From: JAKAWQ01 sp035509315
GTDB taxonomy: Bacteria > Pseudomonadota > Alphaproteobacteria > Acetobacterales > Acetobacteraceae
Length of the DNA stretch: 64,000 nt
Reading direction: 5' to 3'
Assembly: GCA_035509315.1 (NCBI GenBank)
Contig: DATJLS010000022.1
Coordinates: 1-64,000, forward strand
Shown: positions 1 to 12,914 of the stretch, piece after piece
Position numbering within the stretch: position 1 is the first letter of the stretch
Layout: every line of letters starts with the position of its first letter
The notes under the pieces: model-generated
What the model saw: only the letters and a program-made list of their open reading frames with translations
What the model was told of the DNA's origin: nothing
The model's database searches: none
Position numbers and translations under genes: made by a program

Positions 1-108
1 GCGGATGGCTCGGTCATGCCCCGCGTCACGACCGGCAATACCATGGCCCCGTGCGTGGTGATCGGCGAGCGTGCCGCCACGCTCATTCGTCAGAAACACG
101 CCGTGTAG
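1..108 (+). CDS. GMC-family oxidoreductase, C-terminal fragment
   Basis: Only the last 35 codons lie in the window, reading in frame from base 1 to TAG at 106-108. The peptide has the typical C-terminal end of choline dehydrogenase-like GMC flavoenzymes: D-G-S-V-M-P, then G-N-T-x-A-P, then I-G-E-R-A-A. In the family this stretch supplies part of the FAD and active-site environment. The substrate cannot be told from this piece. The rest of the gene lies to the left. Confidence 0.8.
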   Translation, partial: ADGSVMPRVTTGNTMAPCVVIGERAATLIRQKHAV

Positions 109-158
109 GAAAGGTGACTCGGCGAACGGAACAAGGATCGCTGAGGCTTGCCCGACCT

Positions 159-614
159 CTACCGCATCCTGAATTCGTTCTCGACGATTCCGGATGAGAG
201 CCCGAGCGCCCGGTCGCCGACTTGCACATCAAGCCCGTCCGGGTCCCGCACATGGAAGCTCGCGTCGTCCTTTTGCGGCGCGAGCCCTTCCACCTTCAGC
301 CGCGCTTCGAGGCTTGCCGCATCGAACCCGTCGATGCCGAACACAAAGTGGGAGATGCGGCCCGGCTCCGGGTCCGGCCGCAGCACCAGCATGCTCTCCC
401 CGAAGCCGAGCAGGATGCTTGTTTCGGATTCCTGAATCACCCGAAGCCCGAACATACGGCAATACCATTCCTTCGATCTCTGCAAGTCCGAGACCGAGAT
501 CGCAACGTGATCACCGTCCTCGCAGTGCAGACCGGAACGTCCTCGGCAGGCATGCGAATCTCCTGTACAAGCGCGGAACAATATCAGCACCGCCGCCGCC
601 CGCCAGCGGGTCAA
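159..614 (-). CDS. VOC (glyoxalase/bleomycin-resistance) family protein
   Basis: About 115 residues from D-H-V-A-I-S-V-S-D-L to the end form one vicinal-oxygen-chelate domain. The metal-side His is in DHVAIS, the domain has the R-S-K-E-W-Y helix start, and a second half carries S-H-F-V-F-G and V-R-D-P-D-G-L. VOC proteins bind a metal and act as lyases, dioxygenases or binding proteins, so no substrate is proposed. The start is unsure. The in-frame start is TTG at 614, but an ATG at 553 with AGGAG six bases upstream lies in another frame, so a frameshift near the 5' end is possible. It follows the membrane-protein gene by 3 bases and is probably cotranscribed. Confidence 0.75.
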   Translation of the reverse strand: MTRWRAAAVLILFRACTGDSHACRGRSGLHCEDGDHVAISVSDLQRSKEWYCRMFGLRVIQESETSILLGFGESMLVLRPDPEPGRISHFVFGIDGFDAASLEARLKVEGLAPQKDDASFHVRDPDGLDVQVGDRALGLSSGIVENEFRMR

Positions 615-617
615 GGA

Positions 618-1001
618 TCAATCCCGATACCAGCCGAACACCTCGATCGTTGTGCGGGTCAGGCGAAGAGCCAGCGCTGCGATCAGCAGCAGGATCACCG
701 GCCGCGACCAGGACAAGACATAGACCGCGCCGGGATTGTCTTGCCGGAGATGCGAGAGCGCGAGGCTCGCGGTCGCGGCCAGGAGATAGACATAATCGAC
801 GGCGCGGACGAACCGCATGGTGATCGTCTCGCGCAGCAGCCATGCCACGGAGTGAAAGAGAACGAGGAAGAGGAAAAAGATCGCGACGACGGAAAGGACA
901 TCTAGGTTCGGCCGGGAGGGATGGTAGGAAATCCAGACAAGCCCGATAGCGGCCGCGACGGCCAGAAGGAGCCCGACAGCGAATCGCGGGAAGGAGGACA
1001 T
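618..1001 (-). CDS. small integral membrane protein, unknown function
   Basis: The 127-residue product has three or four hydrophobic segments. There is an N-terminal helix after MSSFPRF, a second strongly hydrophobic stretch around V-V-A-I-F-F-L-F-L-V, and further helices from about residue 70. Charged residues are few and cluster in loops (R-E-T, R-F-V-R, R-Q-D). I do not recognise a family. It lies 3 bases upstream of the VOC gene on the same strand, so the two are likely one operon. Confidence 0.6.
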   Translation of the reverse strand: MSSFPRFAVGLLLAVAAAIGLVWISYHPSRPNLDVLSVVAIFFLFLVLFHSVAWLLRETITMRFVRAVDYVYLLAATASLALSHLRQDNPGAVYVLSWSRPVILLLIAALALRLTRTTIEVFGWYRD

Positions 1002-1083
1002 TGCGAAGCGTCTCGATCAATAGCGCCCTGGGCGCAATCGGGGCATCCCGCCGGGCCACGGCGCAAAGCGAAAGAAGCTTGGC

Positions 1084-1114
1084 GTTTACGAGGCGAGGAC
1101 GTTTACGAAGCGAG
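1084..1114 (+). promoter_or_regulatory. tandem direct repeat upstream of the DJ-1/PfpI gene
   Basis: GTTTACGAGGCGAG (1084-1097) is repeated as GTTTACGAAGCGAG (1101-1114), 13 of 14 bases identical with a 17-base period. It ends 44 bases before the DJ-1/PfpI start, which suits a regulator binding site. The binding protein is unknown. Confidence 0.3.
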
Positions 1115-1158
1115 CCTGGCGCTGCAAGCTCTCCCGGTCAATCGCGGAGGTGCCGTCC

Positions 1159-1866
1159 ATGTCCGCTTCCCTTGCCATCGTGATCCCGGTCTATCCGGGC
1201 GTGACCGAGCTTGATGTCACTGGCCCTTATCAATTCCTGGTCCGGTTGCCGGATGCTACGGTCACTGTCGCCTCATTGGGCGGGCAGCCGGTTTCCACCG
1301 AGGGCCTGACCTTTTCCGATCTCGCGGACCTCGACGGGATTTCGCGCTGCGATGTGCTCTGCGTTCCCGGCAGCGCGCGCTGCGCGGAGATGATGGAGGA
1401 CGCAAGCTTTCTGGCCGCGGTCCGCCGCCTCGCGCTCGGCGCCGGAACCATTGCTTCGGTGTGCAACGGCTCGCTCCTGCTCGGGGCGGCCGGGCTGCTC
1501 AAGGGAAAGCGTGCCGCCTGCCATTGGGCCTGGCGCGAGCTGCTTCCGCTTTTCGGTGCCATTCCCGATCCCGCCCGCGTGGTGCGCGACGGCAATGTCC
1601 TGAGCGGCGGGGGTGTGACCGCCGGGATCGATCTTGCGCTCGCTTTGATCGCTCATCTGCGGGGCGCCGAGGCGGCGCAGCTCATCCAGCTCAACCTCGA
1701 ATATGCGCCCGACCCGCCGTTCCATGCGGGCCGGCCGGAGACTGCGCCGGCCGAGATTCTCGCCGCTGCCCAAGCGCGCCTGAACCCGCCGATGCCGGCG
1801 CGGCGCGTGGCGGCGGAGCATGCGGCCGCGCGGATGCCGGAGACACTCGTTTCACAAGCGAGGTAA
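1159..1866 (+). CDS. DJ-1/PfpI family protein, isonitrile hydratase-like
   Basis: This 235-residue protein has the class I glutamine amidotransferase-like fold. The nucleophile elbow S-V-C-N-G-S-L-L-L-G puts the catalytic Cys at about residue 102, followed by A-A-G-L-L-K-G-K-R-A and C-H-W-A. That layout is seen in isonitrile hydratase (InhA) and related proteins. The conserved early acidic residue is in T-E-L-D-V-T-G-P. ATG 1159 is chosen because GGAGG (1146-1150) sits eight bases upstream; an in-frame GTG lies at 1150. The 3' end overlaps the convergent methyltransferase gene by 15 bases. The exact substrate is not shown by sequence. Confidence 0.8.
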   Translation: MSASLAIVIPVYPGVTELDVTGPYQFLVRLPDATVTVASLGGQPVSTEGLTFSDLADLDGISRCDVLCVPGSARCAEMMEDASFLAAVRRLALGAGTIASVCNGSLLLGAAGLLKGKRAACHWAWRELLPLFGAIPDPARVVRDGNVLSGGGVTAGIDLALALIAHLRGAEAAQLIQLNLEYAPDPPFHAGRPETAPAEILAAAQARLNPPMPARRVAAEHAAARMPETLVSQAR

Positions 1867-2409
1867 CGGCAGGAGCATGGGAACGCGGCGCCGATATTCC
1901 GCATAGGCCTCCGCGCCCAGTTCTTTTGCCAGGAACCGTTCCTCGGTGCGCGCCTTTAGCCAGAGGCCGATTGTTGCGAGCGCCGCGCCCGCGAGCGATG
2001 TGGGCCGCGCGCGGGAAGCGGCGGTTGCGAGGATCGCGAGGATGAGTCCGGTATAGATGGGATGGCGCACGAGCGCGTAAGGGCCGGTCTTGATGATCTG
2101 ATGCCCTTCCTTGCGCACGATCGCGCTCGACCAGAACCGCCCGAGATGGGTGCGTGCCCACCACGTGAAGAAGAACCCGGCGACGGCGAGAAAGGCAAGC
2201 GTCCATGAGGCGGCATTGCCGACCGGCCAGGCTGGTGGCCGGCCTATGTGGAACGCGATCAGCAGAAACCCGAGGATGGTGATCGCGCGATGAAGAAGCT
2301 CCACCCCGGTCGTCGCGCGCTTTTCCGTCCGTGCGGACCAGAAGCCCGCCACGATCCAGCTCACGACCCAGACGATCCAGGTCCCTGCAAGCAACTGGCC
2401 AGGGTGCAT
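1852..2409 (-). CDS. isoprenylcysteine carboxyl methyltransferase (ICMT/PEMT) family membrane protein
   Basis: The 185-residue product has about four membrane segments and the family's C-terminal signature: T-G-P-Y-A-L-V-R-H-P-I-Y-T-G-L, then a helix, then E-E-R-F-L with A-Y-A-E-Y-R-R-R-V-P. In this family those parts bind S-adenosylmethionine at the membrane face. The bacterial substrate is usually unknown and may be a lipid or small molecule rather than a prenyl-Cys. ATG 2409 was chosen over farther upstream starts because a GGAG precedes it and the peptide upstream is not membrane-like. It is convergent with the DJ-1/PfpI gene. Confidence 0.8.
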   Translation of the reverse strand: MHPGQLLAGTWIVWVVSWIVAGFWSARTEKRATTGVELLHRAITILGFLLIAFHIGRPPAWPVGNAASWTLAFLAVAGFFFTWWARTHLGRFWSSAIVRKEGHQIIKTGPYALVRHPIYTGLILAILATAASRARPTSLAGAALATIGLWLKARTEERFLAKELGAEAYAEYRRRVPMLLPLPRL

Positions 2410-2895
2410 GCGGGCGGCTCCGTTCCGGCGAAGGGCGACCTTGTTCTTGTACGGTGTGGGGGTCAACGGATACCGTGATGTCGCGAGAAACCCGGCTGCC
2501 CTGCTCGGCGAACAGCACAGCAACGACATCGAGGGCGGTGGGATACGCGGGTGTCCGGCGGACACATGGTGCGCTGCTTTCGTATCCCGATGCCGGCGTT
2601 TCCCTGCAATATCGAGGACCGGAAGTTGGCCGACCGCTTCCGCAGGCCGCTTGGCGCACACTCACTCAGGCCGCTCCGGTTCCTCCTGACACTGTGCGGG
2701 TGCGCGTTTTGCGGCGCAAGTATCGTCTGAGGCATACGAAGGTATAGACCGCATCGGCATTTTTGACGGATTGGCCCGCAGCGCGCTTCGAAAGACTGTT
2801 GAGGCGGAGGCGGAGTGGAGAGGCGGGCTGCGCGACAGGGATCGGCGGCTTGCGGGACCTATCCGACTCCTTCAGAGAAAGAAGGACGAGCGAAC
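2410..2895. other. intergenic region between two divergent genes
   Basis: These 486 bases separate the leftward methyltransferase gene from the rightward dehalogenase gene. Short open frames cross it on both strands but none shows a family motif or a good ribosome binding site. It should carry the promoters of both neighbours; no clear -35/-10 pair was picked out. Confidence 0.4.
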
Positions 2896-3783
2896 ATGAT
2901 CTCTGCGGCATTTCCCTGCGAAAAGCAGCGGCGGCGGGTTCTCGACAGAGAAATGGCGTATGTGGAGGTGGGAGACGGGGACCCCATCGTGCTGCTGCAC
3001 GGCAATCCCACCTCATCGTACTTGTGGCGCAACATATTGCCGTATTTGCAGCCACACGGCCGCTGCATCGCCCCCGACCTGATCGGCATGGGCGATTCCG
3101 AGAAGCTGTCCAACAGCGGCCCCGGCTCGTATCGCTTCGTGGAGCACCGCCGCTACCTCGACGCTCTTCTCGAGGCTCTGAATGTACGCGGGCGCGTCAC
3201 CTTGGTTGTCCATGACTGGGGCTCGGCCCTCGGTTTCGATTGGGCCAACCGCCATCGCGATGCTGTGAAGGGAATCGCGTTCATGGAAGCGATCGTGGCG
3301 GTGCAGGGCCGGGACCACTGGGACAAGATGGGAATGGGCAAAGCCCTGGAGGCGCTGCGTTCCGAAGCCGGCGAGACGATGGTCCTGCAGGACAATTATT
3401 TTATTGAAGTGATTCTGCCGAACGCCATCATGCGTACCCTCTCCGATGAAGAGATGGCAGAGTATCGGAGGCCGTTCGCCGAGCCTGGCGAGGGGCGGCG
3501 GCCGACACTGACGTGGCCGAGGCAAATCCCCATCGATGGTGAGCCGGCCGATGTGAGCGCGATTGCGACTGCCTACGCGGACTGGCTGGGGACGAGCAAT
3601 GTGCCCAAACTCTTCCTGAAGGCCGAGCCCGGTGCGATCCTGACCCACGATAGGTTGGTCAATCTGGTCCGTGGGTGGCCAGCGCTGACCGAGGTGACGA
3701 TCGCGGGGATCCATTTCGTCCAGGAAGATTCGCCGGACGAGATCGGGCAGGCCATCGTCAGGTGGATGGAGACGTCGGGTTGA
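2896..3783 (+). CDS. haloalkane dehalogenase (subfamily II, DhaA/LinB-like)
   Basis: This 295-residue alpha/beta hydrolase hydrolyses carbon-halogen bonds by a covalent alkyl-enzyme mechanism. The whole functional set is visible: nucleophile Asp107 in V-V-H-D-W-G-S, halide-binding Trp108 and Asn37 (H-G-N-P-T-S-S-Y), acid Glu131 (A-F-M-E-A-I), and base His273 (G-I-H-F-V-Q-E-D-S-P). Positions and length match DhaA (294 residues; D106, E130, H272) almost exactly. ATG 2896 has AAGGA nine bases upstream; the longer frame from 2815 adds a tail without homologous look. No transporter or dehydrogenase for haloalcohol products lies beside it, so the natural substrate is open. Confidence 0.92.
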   Translation: MISAAFPCEKQRRRVLDREMAYVEVGDGDPIVLLHGNPTSSYLWRNILPYLQPHGRCIAPDLIGMGDSEKLSNSGPGSYRFVEHRRYLDALLEALNVRGRVTLVVHDWGSALGFDWANRHRDAVKGIAFMEAIVAVQGRDHWDKMGMGKALEALRSEAGETMVLQDNYFIEVILPNAIMRTLSDEEMAEYRRPFAEPGEGRRPTLTWPRQIPIDGEPADVSAIATAYADWLGTSNVPKLFLKAEPGAILTHDRLVNLVRGWPALTEVTIAGIHFVQEDSPDEIGQAIVRWMETSG

Positions 3784-4373
3784 AATGGTTGCGTCTCTAT
3801 TCAGGTGAACTCTGAGGAGAACGCCTGAACGAAGACAACGGTTTTAAGGGCTGCCGACGACAATCCCCCGGCGTCGTCGCTCGCGGCGATAACCATGAAT
3901 GGCCGTATTGGATCGCACGCCTGCAGACGGTTGATTCGGGGGACTCCGCGGCCCGAGAGGTTTCGCCATCGGGAAGCCGCCGCGCGTGCCGAACTTCCTT
4001 TCCGGGCGTCCATCCGGGACGCTTTCGCCTGAAAGGTCGAGATAGAGCTCTCGCGTGTTTTCGGAGGCGTCTTGCTGAGGCCGCGGAATCCAGCATCCGG
4101 CAAAACATGATTGACAATTGAAGACGGCCTCTCCGGCGTCGGTCGTCTCGCCCTTTACGGACACCAGGGCCGAAAGTGATTCCAGCAGAAAGATCCGGAT
4201 CGGACCTTTCTTGTTTCGGGTTCGCTGTCTTCGCCTCGCATTCGCCGCAATCTTCACCGGGTATGAGACAGCATAGCTGCCATGTCGGCCCGATTCGCGC
4301 TCGCATCCGCGGAAAGGCTCGATTAGTCTCTGGCTGACGGCCGGCTGGGACGCAGCCCGGAGGAGGAGACGCC
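3784..4373. other. 590-base gap with no convincing gene, possibly degenerate
   Basis: The stretch between the dehalogenase and gltD holds only leftward open frames (for instance 3844-4257, which would give 137 residues rich in Arg and Pro) with no family motif, and no rightward frame. Base composition is slightly less GC-rich than the flanks. It may be a decayed gene. The part next to 4374 should hold the gltD promoter. Confidence 0.4.
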
Positions 4374-5813
4374 ATGGCCGACCGCATGCTGCAATTCATC
4401 CGCCTGCCCCAGGAGCAGCCCGAGAAGCGGGCCGTCACCGAGCGTCGGGCCGATTTCGCCGAGATTTATCGCAACTTCGCCGCGCAGGAGGCCGGCCGTC
4501 AGGCCAGCCGCTGCAGCCAGTGTGGCGTGCCCTTCTGCTCGGTCCATTGTCCGCTCGGCAACGACATTCCAGACTGGCTCAAGCTCACCGCCGAAGGCCG
4601 TCTCGAGGAAGCGTACGAGATCTCGGCCGCGACCAACAATTTCCCCGAGATTTGCGGACGCATCTGCCCGCAGGACCGGCTCTGCGAAGGCAATTGCGTG
4701 ATCGAGAAGGGCTATGAGGCTGTCACGATCGGCGCGGTCGAACGCTTCCTGACCGACACCGCCTTCGCAGAGGGCTGGGTCCGCGTCCGCCGTCCGGTGC
4801 GCGAGCGCGGGCTGTCGGTTGGGATCATCGGCGCCGGGCCGGCCGGGCTCGCCGCCGCGGAGGAGCTGCGGGCGCTCGGCTATGCGGTCGATGTCTATGA
4901 CCGCCATGACCGAATCGGCGGACTCCTTATCTATGGCATCCCCAACTTCAAGCTCGAGAAGGAGATCGTCTTCCGCCGCGCCGAGCAGCTCACCGCGCAG
5001 GGCGTGCGGTTTCATCTCGGTTGCGAGATCGGTCGGGATCTTCCGTTCGAGGAGCTTCGCCGCCGCCACCCCGCCGTGCTCATCGCCACAGGCGTCTATC
5101 AGGCGCGCGATCTTACCGCGCCGGGCGTCACGCTTCCCGGCATTGTCCCCGCGCTCGACTACCTGATCGCGTCCAACCGCAACGGGCTCGGCGATGTGGT
5201 GGCGGAGTTCGACAGTGGGCTTCTGAACGCGCGGGACAAGCGCGTCGTCGTCGTGGGCGGCGGCGATACGGCCATGGATTGCGTCAGAACGGCGGTAAGG
5301 CAGGGGGCCTTGTCGGTAAAATGCCTCTATCGGCGCGACCGGGCCAATATGCCGGGCTCGATGCGAGAGGTGAAAAACGCGGAAGAGGAAGGGGTGGAAT
5401 TCCTCTGGCTGAGCGCGCCCAAGGGTTTTTCGGGCACGCCTTCCGTCCAGACCGTCCATGCCTCGCGCATGCGCCTTGGCCTGCCCGATGCCTCCGGCCG
5501 CCAGTCGGTCGAGCCGGCGGACGCGCCTTCCTTCCACCTCGAGGCCGATCTCGTCATCAAGGCGCTCGGCTTCGATCCCGAGGACCTTCCGCTGCGGTTC
5601 GTCACGCTGGATCTCTCAGTCACGAGCTGGGGCACGCTCAAGATTCATCACCGGAGCTTCATGACCCATCTTCCGGGTGTCTTCGCCGCCGGAGACATCG
5701 TGCGGGGCGCGAGCCTCGTCGTCTGGGCGATCCGCGACGGGCGTGACGCCGCCGCGGGCATCCACGCCTATCTCGAGCAGGAGACCGCGAGGCTCGCGGT
5801 CGCCGCGGAGTGA
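4374..5813 (+). CDS. gltD: glutamate synthase (NADPH) small subunit
   Basis: The 479-residue beta subunit takes electrons from NADPH through FAD and [4Fe-4S] centres to the large subunit for conversion of 2-oxoglutarate and glutamine to two glutamates. Visible parts are the N-terminal cysteine clusters (C-S-Q-C-G-V-P-F-C-S-V-H-C and C-G-R-I-C-P-Q-D-R-L-C-E-G-N-C), the FAD loop G-A-G-P-A-G-L-A, the NADPH loop V-V-G-G-G-D-T-A-M-D-C and the C-terminal FAD motif F-A-A-G-D-I. GGAGGAG precedes ATG 4374. It lies just upstream of gltB; the order gltD-gltB is the reverse of the E. coli gltBD operon. Confidence 0.97.
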   Translation: MADRMLQFIRLPQEQPEKRAVTERRADFAEIYRNFAAQEAGRQASRCSQCGVPFCSVHCPLGNDIPDWLKLTAEGRLEEAYEISAATNNFPEICGRICPQDRLCEGNCVIEKGYEAVTIGAVERFLTDTAFAEGWVRVRRPVRERGLSVGIIGAGPAGLAAAEELRALGYAVDVYDRHDRIGGLLIYGIPNFKLEKEIVFRRAEQLTAQGVRFHLGCEIGRDLPFEELRRRHPAVLIATGVYQARDLTAPGVTLPGIVPALDYLIASNRNGLGDVVAEFDSGLLNARDKRVVVVGGGDTAMDCVRTAVRQGALSVKCLYRRDRANMPGSMREVKNAEEEGVEFLWLSAPKGFSGTPSVQTVHASRMRLGLPDASGRQSVEPADAPSFHLEADLVIKALGFDPEDLPLRFVTLDLSVTSWGTLKIHHRSFMTHLPGVFAAGDIVRGASLVVWAIRDGRDAAAGIHAYLEQETARLAVAAE

Positions 5814-5818
5814 AGGAT

Positions 5819-10348
<4,530 letters not shown>

Positions 10349-10363
10349 GATCCCTGGAATTGT

Positions 10364-10399
10364 CCCCCCGACTGCGGTCGCAGGATCGCAGTCGGGGGG
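10364..10399. terminator. strong hairpin between gltB and the convergent CHRD gene
   Basis: CCCCCCGACTGCG (10364-10376) pairs perfectly with CGCAGTCGGGGGG (10387-10399) around a 10-base loop, starting 15 bases after the gltB stop. There is no long T run on either side, so it may slow or end transcription in both directions or protect the 3' end. Confidence 0.65.
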
Positions 10400-10455
10400 G
10401 ATGCATGAAGCACGACGATTTCAGGTCATCATGCTCGAGAGACTTCGCTGACGGA

Positions 10456-10911
10456 TTACGACTTCGGCATGATCACCTGGCCGCGGAGCTCGCCCGCAGG
10501 ATGGTCCTGCGAATGGACGTTGATATAGAAATCTCCGTCCGCAAGCATGGTTGCCTGAGCATGTGTCAGCGTGGCGCTGCCGGTGATCGGGCTTGTGGGC
10601 GCCGCGCCTCTCTTGCTGATCCAGATCTGCACGTTTGCATTCTTGCCGGCCGCGGCGGGGCCATGGAAATGCGCCATCGTGGCCGGGCTCGACAAGCCGC
10701 TGAAGGTGATCGTCCAGGTCAGCACGCGGGTCGTCGGATCATAGGTGAGATCGGCTGTCCCGGTGGCGGAGGTGCTGACCGGCGGCACCTGTGCCGCGCC
10801 TGTCAGCGGCACGGTGAAGGAAACCGCGGCCGCATGCGCGATCGTGGCCGAGGTGATCCACCCGAACAGTGCCAGTGCGAGAAGGAAAGACCAGGCTTTG
10901 GCTGGACGCAT
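10456..10911 (-). CDS. exported CHRD-domain protein
   Basis: The 151-residue product starts with a signal peptide (Lys at residue 5, hydrophobic core F-L-L-A-L-A-L-F-G-W, cleavage near A-H-A-A). The rest is one CHRD domain, the fold first described in chordin, with A-A-Q-V-P-P-V near the start, A-H-F-H-G-P-A in the middle, and Y-I-N-V-H-S-Q-D-H-P-A-G-E-L-R-G-Q at the end. Bacterial CHRD proteins are secreted and mostly of unknown role. ATG 10911 has AGGAG upstream and yields the signal peptide at the right place; a longer frame to 10977 does not. It lies between gltX and gltB, on the gltX strand. Confidence 0.85.
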   Translation of the reverse strand: MRPAKAWSFLLALALFGWITSATIAHAAAVSFTVPLTGAAQVPPVSTSATGTADLTYDPTTRVLTWTITFSGLSSPATMAHFHGPAAAGKNANVQIWISKRGAAPTSPITGSATLTHAQATMLADGDFYINVHSQDHPAGELRGQVIMPKS

Positions 10912-10993
10912 GATGCTCTCTCTCCTGAGGAGGTTGGCGGCAGGAAGCTTAGCACGGAGCCTTGCCGAGGAAACCAAGCCCCGCGAAAAGTCT

Positions 10994-12382
10994 TCAGAGG
11001 ATCACGCGAATCCGCGCCAGTGTCTCGTCCCGTCCCAGGGCGGCGAGCACGGCGTTGATCGGGGGGCTCTGGGTCGAGCCGGTCAGTGCCGCGCGCAGCG
11101 GCTGTGCTACGCTGCCCAGTTTTTCTCCGTGAGACGTCGCGAATTCCCGCAAGGCGGCATCGAGGGAAGCAGGCGTGAACATCGTTTTCGCCAGGAGGGC
11201 CGCGAGCTCTTGCAGCATCTTCCGTGCCGAAGGCGTGAGCAGCGAAGCCGCCTTCGCCTCCAGCGGCTGAGCGGGTGGATGCACGAGGAAGGCCGCGGAG
11301 GATGCAAGGTCGTTCAGTGTCCGCGCCCGCTCCTTGAGCGCCGGCATCAATGTCCGCATGCGTGCCTGGATCTCCGGCGTGAACGGATCCTCATGCCCGA
11401 GCCGCTCCGCCACCTCCGCGACGAGGTGATCGTCATCCGCCTGGCGGATCCAGACGGCATTCAGATGGGTGAGCTTCGCATAATCCATCCGGCTCGGGGC
11501 GCGGCCGACGCCGTCGAGATCGAAGAGCCGGATTGCCTCTTCCCGCGACAGCACCTCGGCATCGCCATGGCCCCAGCCGAGCCGCAGCAGGTAGTTGCAG
11601 AGCGCTTCGGGAAGAAAGCCCTGCTCGCGGAACTCGACCACGCTCTGCGCGCCATGCCGCTTCGAGAGCTTTGCCCCATCCGGACCATGGATCAGCGGGA
11701 TGTGCCCGAAGCGCGGCGGCTCCCATCCCATCGCCTGATAGATCTGCATCTGGCGGAAGGCATTGGTGAGGTGATCATCGCCGCGGATGACATGGGTGAT
11801 GTCCATGTCGTGATCGTCCACCACCACCGCGTGCTGGTAGGTGGGTGTGCCGTCCCCGCGGAGGATGATCATGTCGTCGAGCTCGGCATTGGCGACGCGC
11901 ACCGTGCCCTGGACGAGATCCTCGACGATCGTTTCCCCTTCGCGCGGGGCCTTGAGGCGGATCGCGGGCCGGATGCCGGGCGGCGCCTCCGCCGGGTCAC
12001 GGTCGCGCCAGCGTCCGTCGTAGCGGGGCGGCCTGCCCTCGGCGAGCGCCTTCTCGCGCATCGCGGCGAGCTCCTCGGGCGTGCAGAAGCAAAGATAGGC
12101 GCGGCCGGCCGCCAGCAGCGCCCGCGCCACCTCGGCATGGCGGACCTCCCGCGTGGACTGGAACAGCGGGGGCTCGTCCGGCGCGAGGTCGAGCCATGCG
12201 AGCCCGTCGAGGATGGCGCGGATGGCGGCCTCGGTGTTTCGGGCCCGGTCGGTGTCCTCGATCCGGAGAAGATAGGTGCCGCCGTGATGGCGGCTGAAGA
12301 GATAGTTGAAGAGGGCCGTGCGGGCGCTGCCGATATGCAGCATGCCGGTCGGGCTTGGGGCGAAGCGGGTGCGGACGGTCAC
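10994..12382 (-). CDS. gltX: glutamyl-tRNA synthetase
   Basis: This 462-residue class I aminoacyl-tRNA synthetase charges tRNA-Glu, and in many alphaproteobacteria also tRNA-Gln. The N-terminus reads R-F-A-P-S-P-T-G-M-L-H-I-G-S-A-R with the HIGH-type motif, then L-R-I-E-D-T-D-R, and the KMSKS equivalent is K-L-S-K-R-H-G in the middle. An anticodon-binding C-terminal domain completes it. The frame is open upstream to 12685, but conserved sequence begins at GTG 12382, so that start is used; its ribosome site is weak. Many relatives carry two GltX copies, and which one this is cannot be told here. Confidence 0.94.
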   Translation of the reverse strand: MTVRTRFAPSPTGMLHIGSARTALFNYLFSRHHGGTYLLRIEDTDRARNTEAAIRAILDGLAWLDLAPDEPPLFQSTREVRHAEVARALLAAGRAYLCFCTPEELAAMREKALAEGRPPRYDGRWRDRDPAEAPPGIRPAIRLKAPREGETIVEDLVQGTVRVANAELDDMIILRGDGTPTYQHAVVVDDHDMDITHVIRGDDHLTNAFRQMQIYQAMGWEPPRFGHIPLIHGPDGAKLSKRHGAQSVVEFREQGFLPEALCNYLLRLGWGHGDAEVLSREEAIRLFDLDGVGRAPSRMDYAKLTHLNAVWIRQADDDHLVAEVAERLGHEDPFTPEIQARMRTLMPALKERARTLNDLASSAAFLVHPPAQPLEAKAASLLTPSARKMLQELAALLAKTMFTPASLDAALREFATSHGEKLGSVAQPLRAALTGSTQSPPINAVLAALGRDETLARIRVIL

Positions 12383-12517
12383 GGCAGCGGCTTCTAACCC
12401 AACCTTTTCAGACGCGCGAGCCGGTTCCTGCCAATCGCGATCTGCTCTAGGAGAGCCAGGCCACGCTCTCGAAGAACGGGGCGATGCCGGTGGATGTGTC
12501 ACCTTGAGGAATGCAGC

Positions 12518-12790
12518 ATGACGCTTCGAGTCCTTGTGCTTCTGGCGGCCCTGCTCCCTGCCGCCTGCGCGCCGAGCGACAATTCGCCCGAGGCCGTCTG
12601 CCGCCACCAGGCTTATGACGATCCCCAGGTGCGCGCGCTGCGAATCCAGATGATGCGGAGCTACAGCGCCAACCTGGGCTCGCAAGGCCAGCTCAAGTAC
12701 CTGCTCCGCCAGGCGACGCTCCGCTGCCTGCAGGACAAGGGGGTCGCGGTGCCCGGCGGGGTCGAGCCGGTGCAGCCGGCGAACCCGTGA
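12518..12790 (+). CDS. small lipoprotein, unknown function
   Basis: The 90-residue product begins with a type II signal peptide: L-R-V-L-V-L-L-A-A-L, then L-P-A-A-C, putting the lipidated Cys near residue 18. The mature part has two more Cys residues (V-C-R-H-Q and R-C-L-Q) and a Pro-rich end, and matches no family I recognise. GAGGA lies seven bases before ATG 12518. It is divergent from gltX and convergent with pheA. Confidence 0.75.
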   Translation: MTLRVLVLLAALLPAACAPSDNSPEAVCRHQAYDDPQVRALRIQMMRSYSANLGSQGQLKYLLRQATLRCLQDKGVAVPGGVEPVQPANP

Positions 12791-12816
12791 GGCAAGGCGG
12801 CTATTCCGCGGCTTAC

Positions 12817-12852
12817 GGCGGGATGCGCTTGCTTCCGGTCGGGCATCCCGCC
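12817..12852 (+). terminator. hairpin terminator after the lipoprotein gene
   Basis: GGCGGGATGC (12817-12826) pairs perfectly with GCATCCCGCC (12843-12852) around a 16-base loop. A T-rich stretch (12859-12870) follows on the plus strand. It sits between two convergent genes and probably serves the lipoprotein gene. Confidence 0.65.
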
Positions 12853-12914
12853 CCAGCCATTTGTTTTCTCACGCGATTCCCGCCTTCGGTCATTCCACCT
12901 TCGGTGATCGCCCT

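Noticed and set aside
10745..12397. 550-codon plus-strand frame opposite gltX
   Set aside because: gltX on the minus strand has HIGH and KMSKS-type motifs; the plus frame has none.
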